NCBI GenBank assembly: GCA_002428905.1
Contig: DIYD01000003.1
Location: 23,879-41,250, forward strand
DNA length: 17,372 nt
Direction of reading: 5' to 3'
Origin: Bacteroidetes bacterium UBA6063
Lineage (GTDB): Bacteria; Bacteroidota; Bacteroidia; NS11-12g; UBA9320
The notes under the pieces were generated by a model that worked only from the letters and a program-made list of their open reading frames with translations, did no database searches and had not been told where the DNA came from. Of this stretch, positions 1 through 7,111 are shown in pieces. Made by a program: the position numbers and the translations under genes. Each line of letters begins with the position of its first letter. Within the stretch, counting starts at the first letter, position 1.

Positions 1-439
1 TATGGAAGACGCTAAGGATGCGCTCCATGAAGGTTTTATAAAAATTTTCAGACTGATTGGAAATTTTAAGGGCAATAGTACGCTTGAAACCTGGATGACC
101 AGACTGATGATTAACACCTCAATCGACCACTTCAAAAAGAGCATTAAGTACGTCCATTACGAAGACCAGGAAAAAGTTTTGGAACACAGCGACGATGAAA
201 AATCGTACATAATTGAGATAGAAGAAGATGAAAAAATAAACATGGCAGACCTTTATGGTGTTATACAACAACTACCCGATGGGTACCGACTTGTATTTAA
301 CCTGTATGCCATGGAAGGATATTCGCATCAGGAAATTGCGGATGAGTTAAAAATAAGCTTAGGTACATCGAAGTCGCAATTGGCTCGAGCACGTAAGCTT
401 CTGAAGAAACTAGTGAAAGAACAATTGAACGTTGGCTAA
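1..439 (+). CDS. ECF-type RNA polymerase sigma factor (5' end cut off by window)
   Basis: C-terminal part of an extracytoplasmic-function sigma-70 factor, which directs RNA polymerase to a stress or envelope regulon. The first visible residues (EDAKDALHEGFIKIF, then a TWMTRLMINTSIDHF stretch) match the end of sigma region 2, so the true start lies upstream and the ATG at base 2 is internal. Residues about 82-140 form region 4: a QLPDGYRLVFNLYAMEGYSHQEIA helix-turn-helix followed by the basic ARARKLLKKLV helix that contacts the -35 element. The linker between the two regions is acidic. The stop codon overlaps the start of the next gene by 8 bases, which implies translational coupling with the putative anti-sigma/barrel protein. 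Family assignment is firm; the regulon is unknown. Confidence 0.93.
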   Translation, partial: MEDAKDALHEGFIKIFRLIGNFKGNSTLETWMTRLMINTSIDHFKKSIKYVHYEDQEKVLEHSDDEKSYIIEIEEDEKINMADLYGVIQQLPDGYRLVFNLYAMEGYSHQEIADELKISLGTSKSQLARARKLLKKLVKEQLNVG

Positions 440-1838
440 GGATAAGAAACATATCGACGATCTGTTTAAGGATCAGTTTAATGGCGGCCAGCTTCCGTTG
501 GATGGAACGGAGTGGGATAAGCTTTATGCTGAACTGCACCCAGGCAAAAAGAGACGTTTTGCCTGGTGGTGGTGGGGTCTTGCCCTTGCAGTTGTTCTTG
601 GCGGCACCGGCCTTGTTTATACGCTCACGCAGAACGATGATGTTACAGTAGTCGCAGGGAATGACAATTCCAATAACAATAGTAATGTTGGAGAAGGTAT
701 AAGCAGCAATGGCGGTTCTAACGCGTCTTCACCAGAGCAAGAAAACGCAAACTCAGGATCAACTTCAGCTTCATCTTCAACTTCCAATGGAAGTAAGAAT
801 GCGAGTGAAGAGATAAATGGGAACAATGGCTCAGCGGTGTCTTCACCAGGGCGAGAAAACGCAAATTCAGGATCAAACTCAAACCCGGGTGCAAACTCAA
901 ACACAAATCCAAACTCAGGTTCGAGTTCGGCTTCAACTTCGACTTCAGCATCAACTTCTGATGACAAGGGTACTCCTAACGTTGAAAAAATCGTGATTGA
1001 CAGGGATAATTTGTCTGGAGTCAGAGGGGAAGTACAAGTAAGCCCAATAGAGAATGTTAACCTACCGGTCAATAGCATCTGGCCTTTGGCACAGAAATAC
1101 ATAGGGCCGTTCATGATTCTTCGTGATACTGCTGCGAAAAGCTCAAACCGTACCTGGATCGACCCGTATGTTGGATTTAGTCTGGGAGCAACCAACTATG
1201 CGCAACAACTATCATCCAATGATCAGATATACCTGAGCCGACGTCAATTGAATGAATCGAGTGTTGTTTTGCCAAACTTCTCCTTCGATATAGGAGGCGA
1301 ATACAAAGGCATAAACTTCCAGTCAGGGCTGGGTTATGAAACCAAAGGGCAAACAAATGCAGCACGGTTTAACTATGTGCTGTACGACTCCATTCCGCAT
1401 AGAAATACACAAGGTGATACCATAGGTTGGGCACCATGGAACTATAGAGATACAACTATTGACCGCCGATTAGATAATCCAAGATATTCGTATATTACAC
1501 TTCCGGTAAATGTTGGTAAATCCTTCCATTTAGGCTATACCGATTTTACGCTGGATGTAGGAATAAACGGTAGCGTACAGTATCTGGTGCAGGCCAGAGG
1601 CTATATCCTGTCTCCTCAACTGAGACCAGTCAATGTGCAGCAGTTAAACGGTTTTAACCGTCTAAATCTCACTTATGGTGGATATCTTGGAATGGGATAC
1701 GCCGTGTCTGATAGGCTCAAATTACAATTGATAACCCGTTATAATATTGATGGTAGAAGTATGATAAACAACACCGGTACACAAAAGATGCAAGGCTTTG
1801 GTGGTAACCTATCGGTACAATTTAAGCTCAAAGAATAA
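432..1838 (+). CDS. One-TM protein with Ser/Asn-rich linker and C-terminal outer-membrane beta-barrel-like domain; putative anti-sigma/envelope sensor
   Basis: 468-residue protein starting at a TTG that overlaps the sigma factor stop codon. Visible layout: a short cytoplasmic-type N-terminus (DDLFKDQF...W..L pattern, residues 1-40), a basic KKRR stop, one hydrophobic segment at about 45-65 that begins with four tryptophans, a low-complexity Ser/Asn/Gly linker at about 70-180 with an internal 38-residue repeat, and a C-terminal domain at about 241-468. The C-terminal domain has alternating beta-strands (PYVGFSLG, FSFDIGGEY, FQSGLGYETKG, YITLPVNVGKSF, LTYGGYLGMGY) typical of PorT-like outer-membrane barrels. 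Bacteroidota commonly encode such proteins directly after ECF sigma genes. The anti-sigma role is inferred from position and from the N-terminus; no named anti-sigma domain can be proven by eye. The next gene starts at the last base of this stop codon. Confidence 0.72.
   Translation: MAKDKKHIDDLFKDQFNGGQLPLDGTEWDKLYAELHPGKKRRFAWWWWGLALAVVLGGTGLVYTLTQNDDVTVVAGNDNSNNNSNVGEGISSNGGSNASSPEQENANSGSTSASSSTSNGSKNASEEINGNNGSAVSSPGRENANSGSNSNPGANSNTNPNSGSSSASTSTSASTSDDKGTPNVEKIVIDRDNLSGVRGEVQVSPIENVNLPVNSIWPLAQKYIGPFMILRDTAAKSSNRTWIDPYVGFSLGATNYAQQLSSNDQIYLSRRQLNESSVVLPNFSFDIGGEYKGINFQSGLGYETKGQTNAARFNYVLYDSIPHRNTQGDTIGWAPWNYRDTTIDRRLDNPRYSYITLPVNVGKSFHLGYTDFTLDVGINGSVQYLVQARGYILSPQLRPVNVQQLNGFNRLNLTYGGYLGMGYAVSDRLKLQLITRYNIDGRSMINNTGTQKMQGFGGNLSVQFKLKE
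687..875 (+). repeat. Two-unit 114-bp intragenic direct repeat encoding the linker
   Basis: Within the linker coding region, residues 86-110 and 124-148 align at an exact 38-codon offset. The core SSPEQENANSGS recurs as SSPGRENANSGS, and the DNA around 725-762 and 839-876 is almost identical. This suggests an in-frame duplication that lengthened the periplasmic linker. Confidence 0.75.
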
Positions 1839-4303
1839 TGAAGAAAATCAGTGCTCTATATATCGTTCTAACTTGTCTGGCATGTAGTGCTGTTGGTCAG
1901 ATAGCCCGTCCACTTAACAGTGGTTTAAGGTTTATACCAAGAGTGATGACCACACATGGTAAAGTTGTTTACGTTGCATACCGAATTAAAGGAGATAACG
2001 TCAATGGCAACACCTTCGGCATTTCAGCCTGGGATGGTAATCGTTGGCTAACCTACCCCACGTTCGTTTGCGATACCGGTTCGTATATCTCTGCCTTAAA
2101 AGTGTATAAAGACGAGTTGTATATCGCAGGAAAATTTACGCGATTAACAGGCGCTGATAAGCCGCGGAACATTGTAAAGTTTAAAGACCGCAAGTATCAC
2201 AGTCTACCTCAGCTTTCGACGGGTGCTACCAAGATTAACAGCTATATAAATACCCTATCGGAATACAATGGAAAACTGGTTGTTGGTGGAAACTTCAACA
2301 ACACAGCTGTAGCCGGAGGAATACACCTGGCCTTCTTTGACGGAGACAAATGGGTATCGTCTAACATAAAGGAACTGGAAAATGTTAATGGTCCGGTATT
2401 AACCGCAGTGGAATACGATAAGAGGTTATATATAGGCGGACTGTTTTCTAAAGTTGGTTTGACCAAAAGTCAGTTTCTTGCGCAATTCCAGAACGGTGAA
2501 ATTGTATCGTCCGGACTGAATGCCGTCAGACCTTCTAAAATGGTTACAACCGATAAAGGTGTATTCATATTAGGTTCTTCCACCGGAGGTGTGAGACCTA
2601 ATCAGTTTTTTAAGATGGTAGGATCAGTTCCCAAGAGCATTTTAGGTGAAAACATGGAAGCAGTTTCTGTTTCTGATTTCACTTCAGACGGTACAGTTCT
2701 TTATGCTTCGGGTGAATTCAGGTTCAAAGGATCAACAGAGTCTTATAACCTGGTTAAATACGAAAACGAACGATGGTCGGCGATGGGTTCTGGAAGTCTT
2801 CCCTCAATCACACGAATTTTACCCTATGGAGATTATCTGATTCTTGCTGGTTTGTTTAAGAACTACGACGACCTCAGGCTGAACTACATTGCTAAGATTG
2901 CGAAAGCTCCTAAACAAGGACTGCTAATTGGTCGGGTTTATTTCAACAAAAATCAGGACTGTGAATACCAGAACGGTGACGAGCCGTTGAATGACCGAGC
3001 TGTAATCATTAACCCTGGAAACGTTATGGTTCGTCCCAACACAGAAGGGCTGTTTATGGCATTTCTTGAACCCGGAACGTATGAGGTCTCCGTAGCAAAT
3101 CGCCGGTACTGGGGTGCTTATCCAGGATGTGGTTCACTGGCAGAAAAAGTGGAAGTGAAAGCGGGGCAGCGTACCGATATGATCAACTTCGCACTAAAAA
3201 TGCAAAGTGGTATCAAAGACCTGGGAGTTAAGCTAACATCGACAACTGGCCCCAGAGTCAAGGCCAATAACAAGCAACTCTACCAAATCGATTATACCAA
3301 TTACGGATCAAACGAGGTGATACGAGGCACGGTTAGTCTTAAATTCGACAAGCGCTTGAGTAACCTTCAGGCCAAACCCGCACCTACACAAACGTTTGGC
3401 GACTCCGTGGTTTGGGATATTAATTCGGTTTATCCGGGTAGATCGGGAACCATTCAGTGTTTGTTTGATCTAAGTGGTTCAACAACAGAAGATCTGGCGC
3501 TCACCGCCAATATTGCACATCAAAAATCAGAAGACGATAAGTCGAATAACCAATCGAGTCTTACCCAGGAGATTGTGGAAGAAGACATCGATATTCACAA
3601 GTATGTGAATCCAGGTGTTACCTTCAATGATACCTGTTACATCAACACCACAGACGACGCTATTGAATACCAGGTAACATTTGCGAATTACACCACCGAC
3701 ACGGTGCGATCTGTATATGTTATTGATACCATTCCACTTAATGGCAACATTACGTCTATTGATGATATCGCCTTTAGCCATAGTATGGTAGATGCATCCT
3801 ATCCAGGACCTCCGTTTTCGGACTACTATGTGCTGGTCTATAAGTTTGAAGACATTAACCTGCCTCCAAATCCGAATCGCATAGGTGAAACAGTAGACGA
3901 TAAAGGTTTTGCGCTTTTTCAGTTGCGACTGAACGGTGATATGAATGACGGACAATCGTTTAGCAACACAGCGACGGTAGAATTTGATTATACGTTTGAA
4001 AAGCGGACCAATACCGTAATTGCTATGGTAGATGACGAGCTAAGCTCGGTAGCCAGTCGACCAAAAGTTGTTGATATGGACGTTTATCCAAACCCCACTG
4101 ATGGCTGGATTACGATTTCGAATGAAACGGTTGCTCCACTTGCCGAAGTAGAACTAATTTCTCCAACGGGCCAGTCTGTCCAGCATTTACACGTCGGCAT
4201 GGACAACCGTGTGGATTTGAGACATTTATCGCAAGGAATTTATTACCTGCGTATCCCCGGTGGTGCGGCAACCTATGTTGCAAAAATCGTAAAGCTGAAT
4301 TAG
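1838..4303 (+). CDS. Secreted T9SS substrate with propeller-like repeats and type A sorting domain
   Basis: 821-residue exported protein. Residues 1-20 are a Sec signal peptide (MKKISALYIVLTCLACSAVG) with a signal peptidase I type site; the cysteines do not form a lipobox. Residues about 25-355 hold at least five repeats of the type LYIGGxF...F.DGDKW (LYIAGKF, LVVGGNF, LYIGGLF, LYASGEF, LILAGLF), consistent with a beta-propeller. Residues about 358-450 look like an SdrD-B/carboxypeptidase-regulatory-like beta-sandwich (GRVYFNKNQDCEYQNGDEPL). Residues about 461-730 resemble CARDB/DUF11-like adhesion sandwiches, including a DUF7619-like segment. Residues about 746-821 (VYPNPTDGWITI ... GIYYLRI) are a T9SS type A sorting domain, removed on export. 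The start shares one base with the upstream stop, so it probably belongs to the sigma/barrel operon. A structural or adhesive surface role is likely; no enzyme signature was seen. Confidence 0.85.
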   Translation: MKKISALYIVLTCLACSAVGQIARPLNSGLRFIPRVMTTHGKVVYVAYRIKGDNVNGNTFGISAWDGNRWLTYPTFVCDTGSYISALKVYKDELYIAGKFTRLTGADKPRNIVKFKDRKYHSLPQLSTGATKINSYINTLSEYNGKLVVGGNFNNTAVAGGIHLAFFDGDKWVSSNIKELENVNGPVLTAVEYDKRLYIGGLFSKVGLTKSQFLAQFQNGEIVSSGLNAVRPSKMVTTDKGVFILGSSTGGVRPNQFFKMVGSVPKSILGENMEAVSVSDFTSDGTVLYASGEFRFKGSTESYNLVKYENERWSAMGSGSLPSITRILPYGDYLILAGLFKNYDDLRLNYIAKIAKAPKQGLLIGRVYFNKNQDCEYQNGDEPLNDRAVIINPGNVMVRPNTEGLFMAFLEPGTYEVSVANRRYWGAYPGCGSLAEKVEVKAGQRTDMINFALKMQSGIKDLGVKLTSTTGPRVKANNKQLYQIDYTNYGSNEVIRGTVSLKFDKRLSNLQAKPAPTQTFGDSVVWDINSVYPGRSGTIQCLFDLSGSTTEDLALTANIAHQKSEDDKSNNQSSLTQEIVEEDIDIHKYVNPGVTFNDTCYINTTDDAIEYQVTFANYTTDTVRSVYVIDTIPLNGNITSIDDIAFSHSMVDASYPGPPFSDYYVLVYKFEDINLPPNPNRIGETVDDKGFALFQLRLNGDMNDGQSFSNTATVEFDYTFEKRTNTVIAMVDDELSSVASRPKVVDMDVYPNPTDGWITISNETVAPLAEVELISPTGQSVQHLHVGMDNRVDLRHLSQGIYYLRIPGGAATYVAKIVKLN

Positions 4304-4349
4304 GCAATTGTTTAATTAAGCAATAGACGATAGAATAGCTGTTATTTCG

Positions 4350-4370
4350 AAAGTCAAAACAAATGACTTT
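4350..4370. terminator. Weak hairpin after the T9SS substrate gene
   Basis: AAAGTCA (4350-4356) and TGACTTT (4364-4370) pair perfectly around a 7-base loop, 46 bases past the stop codon at 4303. There is no following T run, so this is at best a weak or factor-assisted terminator. Confidence 0.3.
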
Positions 4371-4479
4371 AAGAGTTTAGTCTTGATGCGTTGGGAAGCT
4401 ACGTCGTTAATTAACAATCAATCAATGAACATCGCTATAGGACTGCGTAATATGTAGAGTAAGGCGCCAGTTTCAGGAT

Positions 4480-4528
4480 AATCTCTCGATACATTTTTGT
4501 CGTACCTCCAAAAACACTCCAGATGACA
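4480..4528 (+). repeat. Dispersed palindromic repeat, copy 1
   Basis: 49 bases identical, but for one position, to 9213-9261. The element folds as an imperfect hairpin: outer stem TCTCGA/TCGAGA, a small internal loop TACA/CAC, inner stem TTTTTG/CAAAAA and a 9-base loop TCGTACCTC. In this copy the outer right arm reads TCCAGA, so one outer pair is lost. It lies 176 bases after a plus-strand stop codon. REP-like repeats of this general form are seen between genes in Bacteroidota; the family name is not known to me. Confidence 0.85.
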
Positions 4529-4586
4529 CATTGGTTAAACCTGTGATATTTTTCTTAGCATGCTTAGATCAGTAGAAGCCTGTGTA

Positions 4587-4608
4587 GTTAAGTAGAAGGC
4601 AACTTAAC
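4587..4608. terminator. Candidate hairpin between convergent genes
   Basis: GTTAAGT (4587-4593) pairs perfectly with ACTTAAC (4602-4608) across an 8-base loop. It lies between two converging transcripts, 113 bases from the reductase stop, so a bidirectional termination role is possible. It is low in GC and has no T tract. Confidence 0.25.
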
Positions 4609-4686
4609 GCAATTGGTTAATGAATCAGAGGCATGGTTATTACCCTTAATTCCTACAATTCACCCCTGTGAACCCATATCTTAGCG

Positions 4687-4714
4687 TCTAAAAATCTAAG
4701 AATCTAGAAGTCTA
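4687..4714 (-). repeat. 8-bp-phased TCTA micro-array
   Basis: TCTA recurs at 4687, 4695, 4703 and 4711 with an exact 8-base period (on the minus strand the unit is AGAnnnnn). It lies just beyond the 3' end of the minus-strand reductase gene. The same phasing recurs at 9419-9460 and 10264-10297. Confidence 0.6.
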
Positions 4715-4720
4715 CCACGG

Positions 4721-5728
4721 CTACCCCTCTTGCAATACCCGCTTTACAGACTCCGCTGTATCGAGTACCATTTTATTGAACTCAACGGGCTTCCAGTTGA
4801 ACACCTTTTTGGTTTCTGTAATGTCGCCATTGTACTTCTTACCTAAATACGGCAGCATACCTTTCATTTCGCTGTTGAAGTTTGCCAGGAGTTTGACCAG
4901 GAAATTAGGTGCTACCTGGGTACTCACTTTTTTATACCCACTCGATTTCAGCAAACCAGTAATCTGCGTGAATGTATAGGCAGATTCCGACGCAACAATA
5001 AATCGCTTGTTGGCCGCCTTATCGTTCTCAAGTGCCTTTACGTGAATTTCGGCAACATCACGTACATCACTCATATTGATGCTCGCATGAATCATTTGCT
5101 TGAGTTCTCCGGTAATGAGTCGTTTAAACAACGACATAGACTCACCGGAGAGATTATTGGAAAGTGTCGGACCATAAACCGGGCCGGGATGTACCGTAAC
5201 CAGTTCCATTTCTTTACTACTTACAAAATCCCAGGCTGCTTTTTCTGCAAGCGTTTTACTTTTCAAGTAAGCCGTGATATTTTTGGCACTAACGTCTGTC
5301 CAACTGGTGTGGTTGATGTTCTCATCTCCCTGCAAATTGCCGAGCATAGCAACCATGGAAGACGTCAGAACCACGCGCTTAATTCCTGCCTTTTCTGCAG
5401 CTTTGAGCGCCCGCAACGTTCCTTCAACGGCCGGCTTAATCAGTTCATTTTCATCCTTAGGTATTTTGGAGATAAATGGAGAGGCCACGTGCATAACAAA
5501 ATCACAACCTTCGACCGCTTCGTCCCATCCATCATCCTGGAGTAAGTCCAATGCACAGTACTCTAAATTACCCTTAGGGTCTACCTCTTTACGAATATCT
5601 GCAGTGACCTTATCTGCCTTGGACAAGCTTCGGATCGAACCGCGAACAGCGTAACCATTTTTTAATAGCTCCACAGCACAATGCTGACCAATGTAACCCG
5701 ATATGCCTGTTAATAATACCTTTTTCAT
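4721..5728 (-). CDS. Extended SDR NAD(P)-dependent reductase (dihydroflavonol reductase/aldehyde reductase-like)
   Basis: 335-residue cytosolic oxidoreductase of the extended short-chain dehydrogenase family, probably reducing an aldehyde or ketone with NADPH. The Rossmann motif TGISGYIG sits at residues 7-14. HVASPF and VVLTSS follow, and the catalytic pair is in AYLKSK (YxxxK). HPGPVYGP comes after the active site, as in dihydroflavonol-4-reductase-like enzymes. The ATG at 5728 was chosen because MKKVLLTG places the glycine motif at the usual distance; a TTG 18 bases upstream would add a tail of no family meaning. The gene diverges from an HxlR regulator gene with only 65 bases between the two starts, and its -33 element lies inside the inverted repeat at 5759-5785. 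It is therefore the likely target of that regulator. The substrate cannot be deduced. Confidence 0.88.
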   Translation of the reverse strand: MKKVLLTGISGYIGQHCAVELLKNGYAVRGSIRSLSKADKVTADIRKEVDPKGNLEYCALDLLQDDGWDEAVEGCDFVMHVASPFISKIPKDENELIKPAVEGTLRALKAAEKAGIKRVVLTSSMVAMLGNLQGDENINHTSWTDVSAKNITAYLKSKTLAEKAAWDFVSSKEMELVTVHPGPVYGPTLSNNLSGESMSLFKRLITGELKQMIHASINMSDVRDVAEIHVKALENDKAANKRFIVASESAYTFTQITGLLKSSGYKKVSTQVAPNFLVKLLANFNSEMKGMLPYLGKKYNGDITETKKVFNWKPVEFNKMVLDTAESVKRVLQEG

Positions 5729-5739
5729 TTTACTTTTAA

Positions 5740-5770
5740 TTTGCAAGCAAAAATATATTTATTACTTTTG
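5740..5770 (+). promoter_or_regulatory. Bacteroidota-type promoter for the hxlR-family gene
   Basis: TTTG at 5740-5743 and TACTTTTG at 5763-5770, separated by 19 bases, match the Bacteroidota consensus TTTG / TAnnTTTG. The transcription start would fall a few bases past 5770, downstream of the ATG at 5773 but upstream of the ATG at 5794. This favours 5794 as the real start. Confidence 0.6.
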
Positions 5771-5778
5771 TTATGCAA
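5748..5778 (-). promoter_or_regulatory. Divergent Bacteroidota-type promoter for the SDR gene
   Basis: On the minus strand, TTG (5778-5776) and TATTTTTG (5755-5748) are 20 bases apart and fit the TTG / TAnnTTTG pattern. The element interlocks with the plus-strand promoter and with the inverted repeat. Confidence 0.5.
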
Positions 5779-5785
5779 GTAATAA
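5759..5785. promoter_or_regulatory. Candidate HxlR operator (perfect 9-bp inverted repeat)
   Basis: TTATTACTT (5759-5767) and AAGTAATAA (5777-5785) are perfect inverted arms separated by 9 bases. The arms cover the -7 element of the regulator promoter and the -33 element of the reductase promoter. A dimeric winged-helix protein bound here would block both, the usual HxlR autoregulation plus target arrangement. The binding itself is inferred. Confidence 0.65.
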
Positions 5786-5793
5786 TTGGATTT

Positions 5794-6231
5794 ATGAAGA
5801 AAACCTTTCGATGTGCATGTCCGGTCACTTCTGCTTTAGACATTTTCGGAGACAAGTGGTCGTTGGTGTTGGTTAAGCAAATGCTTTTTGAACACAAGAG
5901 CACGTTTAAGGATTTTGTAGAAAGTCCGGAATCGTTTGCCACCAACATCCTATCGTCCCGCTTAAAAACACTCGAAGAGTTTGGCATCATCGAAAAAACC
6001 CAGCTTCCCAATAACCGGAAAACCAACATTTATAGCCTAACGGAGAAAGGCATGTCGCTTGCACCCGTGCTTCTGGAGTTGACCCTCTGGGGCAGAAATA
6101 ACCTACAGGAGTCTAACCCGAACCTAAATGTTGATCCACAACTCGATCAGGTTGAAAATAATAAGGAACATGCGTTCGCATTGGTCATAAAGAACTACAA
6201 GGATTACAAACAAGCGGTGCTGAATGGGTAG
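5794..6231 (+). CDS. HxlR-family winged helix-turn-helix transcriptional regulator
   Basis: 145-residue DNA-binding regulator (start at 5794). The family signature is clear: CPVTSALDIFGDKWSLVLVKQML (N-terminal helices), then FKDFVESPESFATNILSSRLKTLEEFGIIEK (recognition helix region) and the wing YSLTEKGMSLAPVLLELTLWG. Two cysteines occur near the N-terminus (FRCACP, residues 7 and 9), where relatives such as YodB carry a redox or electrophile-sensing cysteine. It diverges from the SDR reductase gene and has a perfect inverted repeat over both promoters, so it probably represses itself and that reductase. An in-frame ATG at 5773 lies inside the inverted repeat, upstream of the predicted transcription start, and was not chosen. 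The inducer is unknown; sensing of an aldehyde, quinone or oxidant is a guess from the cysteines and the neighbour. Confidence 0.88.
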   Translation: MKKTFRCACPVTSALDIFGDKWSLVLVKQMLFEHKSTFKDFVESPESFATNILSSRLKTLEEFGIIEKTQLPNNRKTNIYSLTEKGMSLAPVLLELTLWGRNNLQESNPNLNVDPQLDQVENNKEHAFALVIKNYKDYKQAVLNG

Positions 6232-6280
6232 CCTTCGCCATGTGGGAATTGGTCCTTTAACCAACGAAGCGACTAACCGC

Positions 6281-6329
6281 GTCACGTTTGGTGTTCTTTG
6301 GAAGCACGAGAAAAAAATGTATCTAAATA
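6281..6329 (-). repeat. Degraded third copy of the dispersed palindromic repeat, inverted
   Basis: Read on the plus strand, GTCA, GTGTT, TTTGGA, ACGA and AAAAATGTATC occur in the same order and nearly the same spacing as in the reverse complement of the 4480/9213 element. My hand alignment gives roughly 35 matches in 47 positions plus a 2-base insertion. It lies just 3' of the minus-strand SDR gene and overlaps its stop codon (TAG then ATACAT). The symmetric outer arm has been lost. Confidence 0.6.
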
Positions 6330-7111
6330 GAGGTCTGGCTCACACTCATCGACCAAAGTTTGGCAGCAAGACTGTGGTCACGGGTGGATGGTTCCGTTAG
6401 CTTTCCGTTTGGCCCGAAATACCCTCCGCTACTTTCCTGATTCTGCGGTCCCATCACAACGGCCAACCACCTTCCCACCTTTTCTTCAGCAGGTCCTGCA
6501 CCTGGTGGATTGAAGCCTGTTTTAGCCAGGAGGTCCGTTTGTACAGCACCGGGGTCTACCGCATATGAAGTTAAAGACGACCCCCGAGTACGTCGTGCGA
6601 GTTCCTGCGTAAACAGCACATTCGCTAGCTTGGATTGGCAGTACGCCCTCATCCCATCAAAACCATTTCTAAGGTTTATGTCGTCAAAGTGGATTTTCCC
6701 TGCTCTATGTCCACTCGAAGAAATATTTACTACCCGAGCATCAGTACGTTCGATTAGACCGGGTAGCAGGCGTTGTGTGAGAAGAAAAGGAGCCAGGTAG
6801 TTTATCTGCCAGGTGAGTTCAAATCCGTCTTCCGTTTCGATCGCTTTATTCATCCAAACACCAGCATTGTTCAGCACAACATCAATATTCTGATTTGTAA
6901 GGCGGTCCGCCATTGCACGAACTTGGGTCAATGAACCGAAATCGGCTATTTCTGCCCGGGCATATCCTCCCGACGCTCTTATACCCTTCACCACCTGTTC
7001 ACATTTCGCACCACTACGCCCATGAACAATTATCTCGTGATTGGCATTAGCAAGTGCCTTAGCCGATGCTGCTCCTATGCCAGCAGTTGCTCCGGTAACC
7101 AATATCTTCAT
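6323..7111 (-). CDS. Classical SDR oxidoreductase (retinol dehydrogenase-like)
   Basis: 262-residue NAD(P)-dependent short-chain dehydrogenase. The cofactor motif TGATAGIG lies at the N-terminus and the HGRS stretch after the second strand suggests NADP preference. NNAG (in VVLNNAGVW), NISSSGHRAG and the catalytic YCQSK (YxxxK) are all in place, followed by the PGAVQTDL loop. Length and motif order fit the retinol dehydrogenase/WW-oxidoreductase-like group common in bacteria; the substrate is unknown. It converges on the HxlR gene with 91 bases between the stops, and its stop codon lies inside a degraded palindromic repeat. It marks the left border of the accessory immunity stretch. Confidence 0.9.
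   Translation of the reverse strand: MKILVTGATAGIGAASAKALANANHEIIVHGRSGAKCEQVVKGIRASGGYARAEIADFGSLTQVRAMADRLTNQNIDVVLNNAGVWMNKAIETEDGFELTWQINYLAPFLLTQRLLPGLIERTDARVVNISSSGHRAGKIHFDDINLRNGFDGMRAYCQSKLANVLFTQELARRTRGSSLTSYAVDPGAVQTDLLAKTGFNPPGAGPAEEKVGRWLAVVMGPQNQESSGGYFGPNGKLTEPSTRDHSLAAKLWSMSVSQTSI

Larger units (their letters stand above)
4304..4720. other. 417-bp gene-free region between convergent genes
   Basis: No plausible gene is visible on either strand. The stretch holds several palindromes (4307-4324, an 18-bp near-palindrome centred on TTAATTAA; 4350-4370; 4587-4608), a pair of AGTAGAAG[C/G]C direct repeats at 4571 and 4591, one copy of the dispersed hairpin repeat (4480-4528) and an 8-bp-phased TCTA array just past the reductase gene (4687-4714). 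It probably acts as a termination and spacer zone for the two converging transcripts. Confidence 0.6.

Noticed and set aside
617..1195. Long open frame on the minus strand rich in Glu/Phe/Leu
   Set aside because: It is the antisense of the Ser/Asn-rich linker and the start of the barrel domain; the composition follows from the opposite strand and no family is recognisable.
1838..1900. Lipoprotein signal in the 821-residue protein (cysteines in LTCLACSAVG)
   Set aside because: The residues before the cysteines do not fit a lipobox; a signal peptidase I site before QIARP fits better, and the sorting domain indicates T9SS export.
3527..3955. 142-codon minus-strand open frame inside the T9SS substrate gene
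   Set aside because: It lies wholly inside a well-supported gene, has no family resemblance and no upstream signals.
5042..5654. Two plus-strand open frames over the extended SDR gene
   Set aside because: They are shadows of the minus-strand reductase, whose motifs (TGISGYIG, YxxxK) are unambiguous.
6249..6264. TTGGT/ACCAA hairpin between the HxlR and SDR genes as terminator
   Set aside because: Five-base stem with a 6-base loop and no T run; too weak to call.
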